A stretch of DNA of 64,000 nucleotides, taken from Terriglobia bacterium. Its GTDB lineage: Bacteria > Acidobacteriota > Terriglobia > Terriglobales > Acidobacteriaceae. The stretch spans positions 1-64,000 of the forward strand of contig JAIQET010000009.1 in NCBI GenBank assembly GCA_020073645.1. The letters are read 5' to 3'. Each line of letters starts with the position of its first letter. The first letter of the stretch is position 1. Made by a program: the position numbers and the translations under genes. The notes under the pieces are model-generated. The model did no database searches, had not been told where the DNA came from, and was given only the letters and a program-made list of their open reading frames with translations. Of this stretch, positions 1 through 8,124 are shown piece by piece.

Positions 1-624
1 GGAAAGACCACACTGGTCAACCTGATTCCCCGCATCTACGATGCTGCGCCGGAATCCGTGCTGATTGACGGCAAGCCCATCCGGGAATTTCCCCTCGCGT
101 TCCTGCGGCACAACATAGGCTTCGTCCCCCAGGAAACCTTCCTGTTCAGCGAAACCGTGCGCCAGAACATTGCCTTCGGAAAAAAGGAAGCCAGCGAAGA
201 TGAGGTCCGCTCCGCCGCCGAGGCCGCCAGCATTGCCGCAGATATCGAAGGCTTCCCCGAGCAATACAAGACCATGGTCGGCGAACGTGGTATCACGCTT
301 TCCGGGGGACAGAAGCAGCGCACCGCAATCGCGCGCGCTATCCTCCGCAACCCGCGCATCCTGATTCTGGACGACGCCCTCTCCAGCGTGGATACCCATA
401 CCGAAGACAAGATCCTCAACCACCTGCGCGAGGTCATGCGCGACCGGACGACGATCTTCATTTCGCACCGCGTCTCCACCGTGCGGAACGCGGACCAGAT
501 CGCCGTGCTGCACGGCGGACACATCGTCGAACTGGGCACCCACGACGAACTCATCGCCCAGAACGGCTATTACACCGACCTGTATAACAAGCAACTTTTG
601 GAAGAGGAACTGGCCGAGGTGTGA
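1..624 (+). CDS. ABC exporter ATP-binding domain, C-terminal fragment
   Basis: The reading frame is open from base 1 and begins inside the Walker A motif (GKTTLVNL), so the transmembrane domain and the first half of the ATPase lie outside the window. Visible in order are the Q-loop (FVPQETFLF), the ABC signature LSGGQKQR near fragment residue 100, Walker B with D-loop ([12 protein letters not shown]) and the switch histidine (FISHR). The residue after the Walker B aspartate is Asp rather than the catalytic Glu. That DDALSxVD pattern is known from one half of heterodimeric exporters (TM287 and YheI/BmrC type), so a partner subunit just upstream is likely. This is inference; the substrate is unknown. 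Confidence 0.93.
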   Translation, partial: GKTTLVNLIPRIYDAAPESVLIDGKPIREFPLAFLRHNIGFVPQETFLFSETVRQNIAFGKKEASEDEVRSAAEAASIAADIEGFPEQYKTMVGERGITLSGGQKQRTAIARAILRNPRILILDDALSSVDTHTEDKILNHLREVMRDRTTIFISHRVSTVRNADQIAVLHGGHIVELGTHDELIAQNGYYTDLYNKQLLEEELAEV

Positions 625-657
625 TTGCCAATTTCCAATCGCCAATTGTCAATTGCG
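624..657. repeat. Degenerate 7-bp tandem repeat (AATTNCC type)
   Basis: Directly after the ABC stop codon the sequence runs as four consecutive 7-mers, AATTTCC, AATCGCC, AATTGTC and AATTGCG, in strict 7-bp register from 630 to 657, preceded by a partial unit. The period is the same as in the arrays near 38.5, 39.2, 47.3 and 53.5 kb although the unit differs. Two perfect TCAATTT units at 56429-56442 look related. Confidence 0.6.
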
Positions 658-710
658 GGTCACCCCACAAACGCGGTGCAGCTTTGAAGGTTCGGGCGGA
701 GGCACGTCAA

Positions 711-776
711 GAGTAGCGCCGGCGTCCCGCCGGCAGCCTGCCCTGAGCGGAGTCGAAGGGTGGGAGCATCCCGCCC
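711..776. repeat. Cluster of three short palindromes (REP-like)
   Basis: Three hairpins are packed into the spacer before the methyltransferase. At 718-734 is GCCGGCG-TCC-CGCCGGC, the same palindrome as at 4626 and 46003 (here in reverse orientation). At 741-760 is CCCTGAGCGGAGTCGAAGGG, with complementary ends and a sequence I recall as a dispersed intergenic element in several bacterial groups. At 758-776 is an 8-bp stem with a GCA loop. No run of T follows, so a repetitive extragenic element fits better than a terminator. Confidence 0.6.
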
Positions 777-806
777 CCACATCCGCGGGCAAAACAAATT
801 TCCAAC

Positions 807-1490
807 ATGCGTAGAGTGGTCACTCCCGAATTGCTCGACACCGATTCCGGTACACCTGCCGAGATCGCCGGCTCCCTTGCCGATTTGCGGCTTATCAATC
901 GCTGGTTTGGAGGCGCGGCCACAACGTGTTCGATGATCGAGCTTGTCGCTCGCAAGCTGCAAGCATCTGCGCTCTCCTTTCTGGAGGTAGCCGCAGGATC
1001 CGGAGACGTGCCCGAGTTCGTTCGACGCCATCTGCAGAAGCGCGGAGTCCAGTTGCAAACTACTCTGCTCGACCGCGCCCACTCTCATCTGACCAACGGG
1101 AAACAGGCCGTGGTCGGCGACGCCCTCGCACTGCCGTTTGGCGATGGCAGCTTTGACCTGGTGGGCTGCGGGCTGTTCGCGCACCATCTGTCCCCAGAGC
1201 AACTCAAGGACTTCGTCAGCGAGGCTCTGCGCGTCTGCCGCGTGGCGGTTCTGATCAATGACCTGGTGCGACATCCGCTGCATGTGGCTCTGGTGTATGC
1301 CGGCTATCCCTTATATCGCAGCCGTTTGACGCGACATGACGGCCCAGCTTCCGTGCGCGCCGCTTACACTCCGCACGAGATGCAGACCTTGCTTCAGCAG
1401 ACGAAAGCCGCGCGGGTGGAGATTCAGCGCCATTATCTGTTCCGCATGGGCGCGATCGCCTGGAAGGTTGAGCGTTTGCGGGGCGTCTGA
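807..1490 (+). CDS. Class I SAM-dependent methyltransferase
   Basis: The 227-residue protein has the SAM-binding glycine loop LEVAAGSGDVPEF (about residues 59-71), an acidic motif after strand 2 (LLDRAHS) and the VGDALALPFGDGSFDLV segment typical of methyltransferase fold motifs II-III, followed by FAHHLSPEQ. The C-terminal part probably binds the acceptor. The FAD oxidoreductase gene follows 52 bp downstream on the same strand, suggesting a small operon that modifies a lipid, polyketide or quinone-like product. That substrate class is a guess, since no polyketide synthase or prenyltransferase is visible. An antisense frame at 660-1283 is a shadow. Confidence 0.85.
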   Translation: MRRVVTPELLDTDSGTPAEIAGSLADLRLINRWFGGAATTCSMIELVARKLQASALSFLEVAAGSGDVPEFVRRHLQKRGVQLQTTLLDRAHSHLTNGKQAVVGDALALPFGDGSFDLVGCGLFAHHLSPEQLKDFVSEALRVCRVAVLINDLVRHPLHVALVYAGYPLYRSRLTRHDGPASVRAAYTPHEMQTLLQQTKAARVEIQRHYLFRMGAIAWKVERLRGV

Positions 1491-1542
1491 GCCCTGCGGC
1501 GAAATCCTGAGCGAAGGATCTCGGAGTAAGGATTTCAGGACA

Positions 1543-2631
1543 ATGTACGACCTGATTGTCATCGGCGGAGGACCAGCGGGCACGTCCGCTGCTATCACCG
1601 CAGTGCGCGACGGCGCACGTGTGCTCTTGCTCGAGCGCGGGCGCTTTCCCCGCCACAAGGTCTGCGGCGAGTTTGTGTCGTCCGAGTCCCTGGATTTACT
1701 GGCAGCACTTCTCGACGGGGCACGCGCGGCGCTGCTGCACGATGCCGTCCGCATTCCCCAAGCTCGCTTGTTCCTCGACGGCCGCGTGCTGGAAACCGTC
1801 ATCCAACCGCCCGCCGCGAGCATCGCCCGGCTAAACCTGGATGCTGCCCTGTGGGACTCGGCGGCCAGCGCCGGCGTCGATGCCCGTCAGCAAACCGCAG
1901 TCCGAAGCATCTCAGGTTCCGGGCCGTTCCGTCTCGCGACTTCAGCCGGAGACCTCGAAGCCCGCGCTGTGATCAACGCTTCCGGACGCTGGTCCAATCT
2001 GAACGCCGCAGAAAACGGCACCCGGCGCGAGAAGTGGCTCGGCCTGAAAGCGCATTTTGCCGAGGCCTCCCCCACCTCCTCCGTGGACTTGTATTTTTTT
2101 GATGGTGGTTACTGTGGCGTACAGCCGGTCGAGGTAGAGGGCGGAAGATCCGAGAGTCGTGTGAACGCCTGCGCCATGGTGCGCGCCGAGGTTGCCAGCA
2201 CGCTGGCGGAGGCCCTGGCTCAGCATCCCGAACTGCGGGAGCGCAGCCGCCATTGGCGGCCTCTGAGTGAACCGGTGAGCACATCACCGCTCATCTTCCG
2301 CGATCCGCAGTCCGAGCGGGATGGAGTTTTGATGGCCGGCGATGCGGCGGGTTTCGTCGACCCGTTCGTGGGGGATGGAATTTCCCTCGCCCTGCGCAGC
2401 GGGACGTTGGCGGCGCGGTGCCTGCTTCGATTTCTTAGAAGTGAATTTTCCCTGCACGAGGCCGCGCAGGATTACCGCAAGAGTTACGAACAGCAACTTG
2501 CACCCGTTTTCCGGGCCTCCTCCAAAATCCGCCGGACGTTAGTTCTGCCGCGAGTGCTGCGCACCCCGCTGTTGTTCCTGCTGGAGAACACCCCCGCGAT
2601 CACGCAGTACCTGATGAGCAAGACACGCTAG
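1543..2631 (+). CDS. FAD-dependent oxidoreductase, geranylgeranyl reductase/FixC-like
   Basis: The ATG at 1543 gives a 362-residue protein that starts directly with the Rossmann dinucleotide motif MYDLIVIGGGPAG; the frame is open further upstream, but that part overlaps the methyltransferase and lacks motifs. Next comes RGRFPRHKVCGEFVS, the conserved block after the first FAD helix in the geranylgeranyl reductase/halogenase superfamily. Late in the protein is the second FAD motif, LMAGDAAGFVDPFVGDGI. The family hydroxylates or reduces prenyl, quinone or aromatic substrates. It is probably co-transcribed with the methyltransferase upstream; the exact substrate cannot be told from sequence. Confidence 0.87.
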   Translation: MYDLIVIGGGPAGTSAAITAVRDGARVLLLERGRFPRHKVCGEFVSSESLDLLAALLDGARAALLHDAVRIPQARLFLDGRVLETVIQPPAASIARLNLDAALWDSAASAGVDARQQTAVRSISGSGPFRLATSAGDLEARAVINASGRWSNLNAAENGTRREKWLGLKAHFAEASPTSSVDLYFFDGGYCGVQPVEVEGGRSESRVNACAMVRAEVASTLAEALAQHPELRERSRHWRPLSEPVSTSPLIFRDPQSERDGVLMAGDAAGFVDPFVGDGISLALRSGTLAARCLLRFLRSEFSLHEAAQDYRKSYEQQLAPVFRASSKIRRTLVLPRVLRTPLLFLLENTPAITQYLMSKTR

Positions 2632-2662
2632 CGAAAGACTTCTCTCAGCGGCTAGCCACGAT

Positions 2663-2713
2663 TGATTTTGAGGCAGCTATCGCAGCGCTGAAGCGCTGCG
2701 CCACCCAAAATCA
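2663..2713. terminator. Nested palindromes between convergent genes
   Basis: The outer arms TGATTTTG (2663-2670) and CAAAATCA (2706-2713) enclose a second perfect hairpin, GCAGCGCT-GA-AGCGCTGC (2682-2699). It sits between two converging genes, and the outer arms supply T-rich sequence on both strands, so a bidirectional terminator is plausible. The inner part also resembles a repetitive extragenic palindrome. Confidence 0.5.
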
Positions 2714-2742
2714 GAACTCATCCTTGAAGGCGGTTGTGCTGA

Positions 2743-4536
2743 CTACTGAGTACTGCTCCACCCTTGTCGCGCGAGGTTTGCATAGAGCGCGGCCGCGCAA
2801 ACGCCTGACGCGAACAACAGCCCAATTCCCTTCTCCATCGGACCGAGCAGCACCCGTCCCAAGCCAAACAGGGCCAGGTACACCATGGCGCAACCTAATA
2901 CCCAAGACAGCAGATTGCGGCCTACATCGTGTGTCGGCGGAACTTCCGGCGCAAGCCGCGCCACCGCCTGCCAGCCGCTCACGTGGGGACGCACTGCACG
3001 GTAGAACTTCAGCAGCACTTCTTCCGGTTCCGGCTTGGTGAGGAGCGTGACGATCATCCACACCAGCGTGGTTGCGACCGTGGTCGTCAGCGCGGTCTTG
3101 GCGAATATCACCGGCCCGGTGCCGGAGAATGGGGCTGCCCATCGCAGCAGCACCGACACGACCATCGCCGTGGCCATCGCCGAAATCTCGCTCCATGCAT
3201 TGATCCGCCACCAGTACCAGCGCAGCAGGTACACACCGCCGGTGCCGGCGCCGACTTCCAGCACGAACTCCCATCCGGAGCGGATCGAAACCAGTTGCGC
3301 AGAAACGTAGGCCGACGCGATCACCAGGAGCACGGTCGCCAGGCGCGAGACCTGCACATAGTGCCTTTCGCTCCCATCGCGCCTGAGGAAGCGCCGGTAA
3401 AAATCCGCCACCAAGTACGACGCGCCCCAGTTGAGCTGGGTAGCGATAGTGGACATGAATGCCGCCATGAATCCGGCGATCACAATACCGCGCAGCGCCG
3501 GCGGCACGTGCTGGCTCACGATCAACATGTACCCCGTCTCCGGATGCTCCAGGTGGGGGTAGAGGACAATCGCGGCCATTGCGGTGAGAATCCAGGGCCA
3601 GGGCCGTACGGCGTAGTGCGCGATGTTGAACCACAGGACCGACAGCAGGCCGTTGCGCTCATCTTTCGCGCTGAAGATGCGTTGCGCGATGTAGCCGCCG
3701 CCGCCCGGCTCCGCGCCCGGATACCAGAACGCCCACCACTGCAGTCCGATGTTCACCAGGAATATCAGGACTGGTAATGTCCACAGCGCTTCCTGCCCCA
3801 CTGGCCGCGAGAAATCCGGAAAGAACGACGTTACATCCCCCGCACTTGATCCAGCCCCGGTTCGCATCTCACCCAATTTGCTAAGCAATGCGCTCATGCC
3901 GCCGGTCGCCACTACGGCGTACCACGCCACGGCGATCACGATCGCCATCTTCAAAGCGAACTGGAACAAGTCCGTCCATAACACGCCCCAGAGCCCTCCT
4001 AACGCGACGTACAGCCCAGTGAACGGAATCAAGAAAAAGACGCAAATCGCCAGCGCGTTGCGGTCGCTTACGCCCAGAGTGACGGCGACGATGCTGGTCA
4101 TCGCCTTGGTCACCCAGCCCAGGATCAGGCAATTCATCAGTAGCCCGAGATACACCGCCCGAAACCCGCGCAGAAACGCCGCCGACTTGCCCGCGTAGCG
4201 CATTTCGGCAAACTGCACATCGGTGAGCAGTCCCGAGCGCCGCCACAGCCGGGCAAACAGGAACACCGTCATCATCCCCGAAAGCAGGAACGACCACCAC
4301 AGCCAGTTGCCCGCGATGCCCTGGGTGTATACCAGTCCGGTCACTACCAGCGGGGTGTCAGCGGCGAAGGTGGTGGCCACCATCGAAGTGCCCGCCAGCC
4401 ACCAGGAGACGTTCCGGCCGGAGACGAAATAGTCGTCCACGCTGCGGCCGGAACGCCGGCGGAAGTAGAGGCCCAGGGCCAACGTGATACCCAGGTAGAC
4501 GACGATGGCCGTCCAGTCGAGCGGGGTGAAGTTCAT
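2743..4536 (-). CDS. Sodium:solute symporter (SSS family)
   Basis: A 597-residue polytopic membrane protein with the family's N-terminal signature: a first helix (TAIVVYLGITLALGLYF), then DDYFVSGRN, WWLAGTSMVATTFAADTP and a WWSF segment, which in PutP/SGLT relatives contribute to sodium and substrate binding. About 13-15 hydrophobic segments are visible. It would carry a small organic solute inward with Na+; the substrate is not readable from sequence. It is the third minus-strand gene after the STAS and SpoIIE genes, with a 116-bp spacer holding a palindrome, so co-transcription is uncertain. Confidence 0.9.
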   Translation of the reverse strand: MNFTPLDWTAIVVYLGITLALGLYFRRRSGRSVDDYFVSGRNVSWWLAGTSMVATTFAADTPLVVTGLVYTQGIAGNWLWWSFLLSGMMTVFLFARLWRRSGLLTDVQFAEMRYAGKSAAFLRGFRAVYLGLLMNCLILGWVTKAMTSIVAVTLGVSDRNALAICVFFLIPFTGLYVALGGLWGVLWTDLFQFALKMAIVIAVAWYAVVATGGMSALLSKLGEMRTGAGSSAGDVTSFFPDFSRPVGQEALWTLPVLIFLVNIGLQWWAFWYPGAEPGGGGYIAQRIFSAKDERNGLLSVLWFNIAHYAVRPWPWILTAMAAIVLYPHLEHPETGYMLIVSQHVPPALRGIVIAGFMAAFMSTIATQLNWGASYLVADFYRRFLRRDGSERHYVQVSRLATVLLVIASAYVSAQLVSIRSGWEFVLEVGAGTGGVYLLRWYWWRINAWSEISAMATAMVVSVLLRWAAPFSGTGPVIFAKTALTTTVATTLVWMIVTLLTKPEPEEVLLKFYRAVRPHVSGWQAVARLAPEVPPTHDVGRNLLSWVLGCAMVYLALFGLGRVLLGPMEKGIGLLFASGVCAAALYANLARQGWSSTQ

Positions 4537-4625
4537 GTGTGGGGACAGGATACGTCAGGCGGCGCGGTCCTGAGGGTTAGCTTGTTGGGTTCTGCGCGGT
4601 GGGTCGCAGATGAAGATGTGTGGTG

Positions 4626-4642
4626 GCCGGCGAGACGCCGGC
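4626..4642. repeat. Dispersed palindrome GCCGGCG-N3-CGCCGGC
   Basis: A perfect 7-bp inverted repeat with an AGA loop, followed by GCTAC. The same arms and a similar flank occur at 718-734 (reverse strand, GGA loop, GCTAC flank) and 46003-46019 (GGA loop, CCTAC flank). All three lie in spacers next to gene ends, which fits a REP-type family. Confidence 0.65.
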
Positions 4643-4652
4643 GCTACGGCGA

Positions 4653-6326
4653 TCACCCGGTGTAGAGCAGTTCCACCACAGTGCAGTCGTCACTCAGCGG
4701 TGTGCCGCCGCAAAAGCTGGCGATGGCGGCAAAAATGTCGTCCAACGACTCACTCTTGGCGGCCACGGTTTCCAGGCGTGAGTCTTCGAAGAAGTCCCCA
4801 CGTGCGTTTTCCGCTTCGGTCACACCGTCGGTCACCAGTACCAGCCGGTCTCCGGGCTTGAGGTGGACGCGATCGCTTTCGTAGGTTGCGTCTTTCAACA
4901 GACCGACCGGAAGATTGCCGTGAGTGGGCCGGTTGACGGTATGGTTGGACACAACCAGCGGCGGCACGTGCCCGCAGTTGACGTACTCGAGTTCGCCATC
5001 GGGACGGATACGAGCGATGATGACTGTGGCGTACTTCTCGCCCAGGTGCTTTTGAGTGAAGAAGCGATTCACCGCGGTGACGATTTCTGCCAGCGGCATG
5101 CGGGCGGTGAGCTGGGAGTAGATCATGCCCTGCAGCGTCGAGGCCAGGAGGGCGGCGGAAACTCCCTTGCCGCTGACGTCGGCCAGCACCACCGTGAGGC
5201 CGTCTTCGGTGTTAACGGCGTCGAAGAAGTCGCCGCCAATCTCTTTGCAGGAAAGATTTCTGCCGACCAGGCGCGCGAATGGAACCTCGGGGATGGTGAC
5301 CACCATCAGCCCCTGCTGCATAGAAGCGGCGATGGCGAGTTCCTGCTGGTAGCGGCGGGCGGCCTCTTCGGCCTGCACCAGGCGGGCGTTCTCAATGAGC
5401 GAGGCGGCCTCGGTCGCGATGGCCCGCAAGATGTCGTTGCTGACGCTGGAAATGTCGCGCGAGGCAAAGCGCGAATCCACGTAGAGCGCACCCATCACTT
5501 CCGCAGAAGCTTCGGAAGGCGCGGGGGCCTCGGTGTCGCGGGTGGTCTGCACTTGTGGTTTGCGCAGAGGGATGCAGATGACCGTGCGAAGGTCGTAGGC
5601 GACGATGCTGTGACGGCCTTTGAGATCGAGCGATTCGCTGGTGTCGGTGATGACGAACTCGGAGTTGGACTTGAGCGCGTCGTCGAGAATGGAGTGCGAG
5701 ATGGTCTTGTCGTCGAGCAGCGGCTCGCCCTTGGAATTGCGGCCGGCAGCCAGGCGCAGGTTGCCGTCTTCGTTTTTCATGAATACGTAGCCGCGCTCGG
5801 CACGGGTCAGTTTGAGGGTGGCATCCAGCAGGGTAACCAGAATCTCATCGAGCACGCCGATGGTGTTCAGTTTGCGCGCGGCTTCGAGGAAGAGGGTGAG
5901 CTTCTCCAGGTCGGTGGTCTCGGTGGAGATGTGCATGCCCGAGATCTGGCTGAGAAACTCGCGGGCGGTGTTGGAAGTGGCGTGCTGCGGGTGAAAGATG
6001 ACGTAGGCCACGTCGCGTACGCCGAACTCCAGGCGATCGTTGCGCTCCAAGGTGCGCCGCTCGATGCGCTCTCCGTTGACGAAGGTACCGTGCTTGCTGC
6101 CCTGGTCCACCACCGCGAACTGGCCGTTTTCCGAGACAATGAGGGCATGGTCACGGGAGACGCGGGGATCGGCGATGACCAGATCTTTGTCGACCTTGCG
6201 TCCCACGGTAAAGGGACTGTGATCCAGCGTGATGGTGCGCTGGTCGCTACCATGCACGTAAACCAGCGTCGGGAAGAGTCCCGAAACCGGTTCAGCAGCG
6301 GGGCCGCTCGTGGTTTGAATACTCAT
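4653..6326 (-). CDS. FHA-GAF-SpoIIE (PP2C-type) serine phosphatase
   Basis: The 557-residue protein has an N-terminal FHA domain (about residues 25-100; FTVGRKVDKDLVIADPRVSRDH and SKHGTFVNGE), a GAF domain (about 130-310) and a C-terminal SpoIIE/RsbU phosphatase (about 340-555). The phosphatase metal motifs are visible: GGDFFDAV, LADVSGKGVSAALLAS, LVTDGVTEAEN and SDDCTVVEL. Proteins of this type dephosphorylate STAS-domain anti-sigma-factor antagonists, and just such a STAS gene lies 136 bp upstream on the same strand. The FHA domain implies input from a Ser/Thr kinase. A 555-codon frame at 4863-6530 on the other strand is a shadow. Confidence 0.93.
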   Translation of the reverse strand: MSIQTTSGPAAEPVSGLFPTLVYVHGSDQRTITLDHSPFTVGRKVDKDLVIADPRVSRDHALIVSENGQFAVVDQGSKHGTFVNGERIERRTLERNDRLEFGVRDVAYVIFHPQHATSNTAREFLSQISGMHISTETTDLEKLTLFLEAARKLNTIGVLDEILVTLLDATLKLTRAERGYVFMKNEDGNLRLAAGRNSKGEPLLDDKTISHSILDDALKSNSEFVITDTSESLDLKGRHSIVAYDLRTVICIPLRKPQVQTTRDTEAPAPSEASAEVMGALYVDSRFASRDISSVSNDILRAIATEAASLIENARLVQAEEAARRYQQELAIAASMQQGLMVVTIPEVPFARLVGRNLSCKEIGGDFFDAVNTEDGLTVVLADVSGKGVSAALLASTLQGMIYSQLTARMPLAEIVTAVNRFFTQKHLGEKYATVIIARIRPDGELEYVNCGHVPPLVVSNHTVNRPTHGNLPVGLLKDATYESDRVHLKPGDRLVLVTDGVTEAENARGDFFEDSRLETVAAKSESLDDIFAAIASFCGGTPLSDDCTVVELLYTG

Positions 6327-6462
6327 CGTGCGGTGGCAGAAGCCTTCAACCTTTGCCCAACGCCGGGCAGAAGAATAATGACAGGAATAGAAGCCGACGG
6401 GAAGGGGCTACCCGATCCCCGCGTCACCGCAATCTTACGCCCCAAAGTGGCAGACCATGGAC

Positions 6463-6816
6463 TCAGGCAGCGCCGCGGTGAAAGGCGGCGATGGCTTCCG
6501 GTTCACTGTCATATACCTCGAAAACGGTGACCAGCTTGGTGATTTGCAGTACGTCCCGCAAGCGCTGCCCGAGGCCGGTCAGCTTGATGTCGGCGCCGGC
6601 TGCGCGGGCCGAGGAGTATACCCCCACCAGCGTGCCCAGTCCTCCGCTGTCGATGTAGGTCACGCCGGAAAGGTTCAGCACGATCTGGCGGGTGGAAGCC
6701 AACTGCTGCTTCAGCGTGTCACGCAGGGCATTGGACTCTTCCCCGAAAACAATGCGTCCGTTACAAGAGACAATCGTGACCCCGTCAGCTACCCGGGTCT
6801 CCATCTTGAGGGTCAT
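6463..6816 (-). CDS. STAS-domain anti-sigma-factor antagonist
   Basis: A single STAS domain of 117 residues. The phosphorylatable serine is Ser57 in YIDSGGLGTLVG, the SpoIIAA/RsbV motif. In partner switching, the unphosphorylated form binds an anti-sigma kinase and frees a sigma factor. The SpoIIE phosphatase encoded next on this strand is the expected activating enzyme. No HATPase-type anti-sigma kinase or cognate sigma factor is nearby, so the other partners must be elsewhere or the target is not a sigma factor. Confidence 0.92.
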   Translation of the reverse strand: MTLKMETRVADGVTIVSCNGRIVFGEESNALRDTLKQQLASTRQIVLNLSGVTYIDSGGLGTLVGVYSSARAAGADIKLTGLGQRLRDVLQITKLVTVFEVYDSEPEAIAAFHRGAA

Positions 6817-6963
6817 GGCATCCTCCGAAAAACAGCTCGGGAAACCAGCTTCGCAACTGGCGCGAAAACGCCCCCGTGCTGCAACTGGGTTGGAGAAGCC
6901 TAACGCTTGGCCCCGGACAATGCAAGCCTCGGTGCTAGACTGCAGCGGCGCAGGGAGCCAGCG

Positions 6964-8124
6964 ATGCGGCCATTGGTGAAAAGTTTACTGCTCGTGGCGG
7001 TTCTGACAGGGCTGGTCGTCTATCTCGGTCGCCGCTTTCCGGGGATGGAGAAAGGGACTGACTTCCCCGACTTCTACGTGGCAGCTCGGATGGTCCACGC
7101 GGGCGCAGGGCACGAACTCTACAGCGCAGCGGCGCAGCGGGAATTTCAGATCCGGTATGCGGGACGGGTGGGAACGTATTTCATTCATCCGCCGTTCGAG
7201 ACGCTGCTCTACCTGCCTTTCGCGCAGTGGCCCATGGAGCGTGCGTACCTGCTGTGGTCCTTGCTGGATGTGGGGCTATTGCTGGTGACTGCGCGGGTCA
7301 TGACGCTGGAGGTGCTGCCGGGACGGGACTGGCAGATGCTGGCGGCAGGGGCATTGGTGTTCGCGCCAGTGCTGCTGAATTTTATTCAGGGTCAGGATTC
7401 GGTACTCCTGCTGTTCCTGCTGGTGCTGGCATTCACGGCGCTAAGGCGCGAGCAGCCATTGGCGGCGGGTGCGTGGCTGGCCTGCGGACTGTTCAAGTTT
7501 CATCTCGTGCTTCCGATCGCGGTGATTCTTTTGTTTGGCAAGCGCTGGAGGCTGTTGGGCGGGTTTGCTGCGGGGGCCGTCGTACTAGGGTTGGTGTCAG
7601 CGGCGATTTCCGGAAGGGGCTGGTTGGCGGCCTATGCGCGATTCCTTGGGGAGTTGGCAAAGTTGCCGATGGCGGGCATTCATCCCGAGGAGATGGCCAA
7701 TCTCCGGGGCTTGGTGGCGCTGCTGTTTCCGGCTTCGGCCTGGATTCTGCTTACGGTCGCGAGTTCGCTCGTGGTGCTTGGGTTGGCGATTCGCGGCTGG
7801 AACCGAGCCGGGGTGAAGTTGGGTTTTGCGAATACGGTGACGGCAGCCGCGCTGGTGAGTTATCACCTCAGCCCGCATGACTTGAGTGTGTTGCTGCTGC
7901 CGATGGCGTTGCTCTGGCGTCACGCATGGGCGGCCTCCATGCCAAAGTGGCGGCGCTGGATTGAAGTGACGACCGTCATCCTTTTGTTTCTGCCTCCGAT
8001 GCATCTGTGGCTGCTTAGGTGGCATGTGTATGGGTATATGGCGGTGTTGACGGTGATTTTGTTTTCCGCGACGTGTGTGGAGATTGATCGAGTACCTGGT
8101 ACTGAGCACCGGGCACGATCCTAA
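6964..8124 (+). CDS. GT87-like integral membrane glycosyltransferase (DUF2029)
   Basis: The ATG at 6964 gives 386 residues; a GGGA sequence lies about 9 bases upstream. Ten or so hydrophobic helices alternate with motifs shared with the genes at 10408 and 11658: DFPDFYVAARMV, FIHPPFETLLYLPF, NFIQGQDSVLLLF, GLFKFHLVLP, MANLRGLVAL and SYHLSPHDLSVLLLP. GT87 enzymes, such as mycobacterial PimE, use polyprenyl-phosphate sugars on the outer face of the membrane. The acidic residues of the first loop (DFPDF) are the best candidates for the active site, by analogy with GT-C folds. The acceptor is unknown. Confidence 0.8.
   Translation: MRPLVKSLLLVAVLTGLVVYLGRRFPGMEKGTDFPDFYVAARMVHAGAGHELYSAAAQREFQIRYAGRVGTYFIHPPFETLLYLPFAQWPMERAYLLWSLLDVGLLLVTARVMTLEVLPGRDWQMLAAGALVFAPVLLNFIQGQDSVLLLFLLVLAFTALRREQPLAAGAWLACGLFKFHLVLPIAVILLFGKRWRLLGGFAAGAVVLGLVSAAISGRGWLAAYARFLGELAKLPMAGIHPEEMANLRGLVALLFPASAWILLTVASSLVVLGLAIRGWNRAGVKLGFANTVTAAALVSYHLSPHDLSVLLLPMALLWRHAWAASMPKWRRWIEVTTVILLFLPPMHLWLLRWHVYGYMAVLTVILFSATCVEIDRVPGTEHRARS

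Noticed and set aside
1336-1542. N-terminal extension of the FAD oxidoreductase
   Set aside because: The extension lies within the methyltransferase gene in another frame, and the ATG at 1543 places the FAD motif at residue 5, the normal position.
4863-6530. 555-codon open frame antisense to the FHA-GAF-SpoIIE gene
   Set aside because: The minus strand has three well-defined domains here; the plus frame gives low-complexity His/Gly/Val-rich protein without motifs, as expected from antisense of a GC-rich gene.
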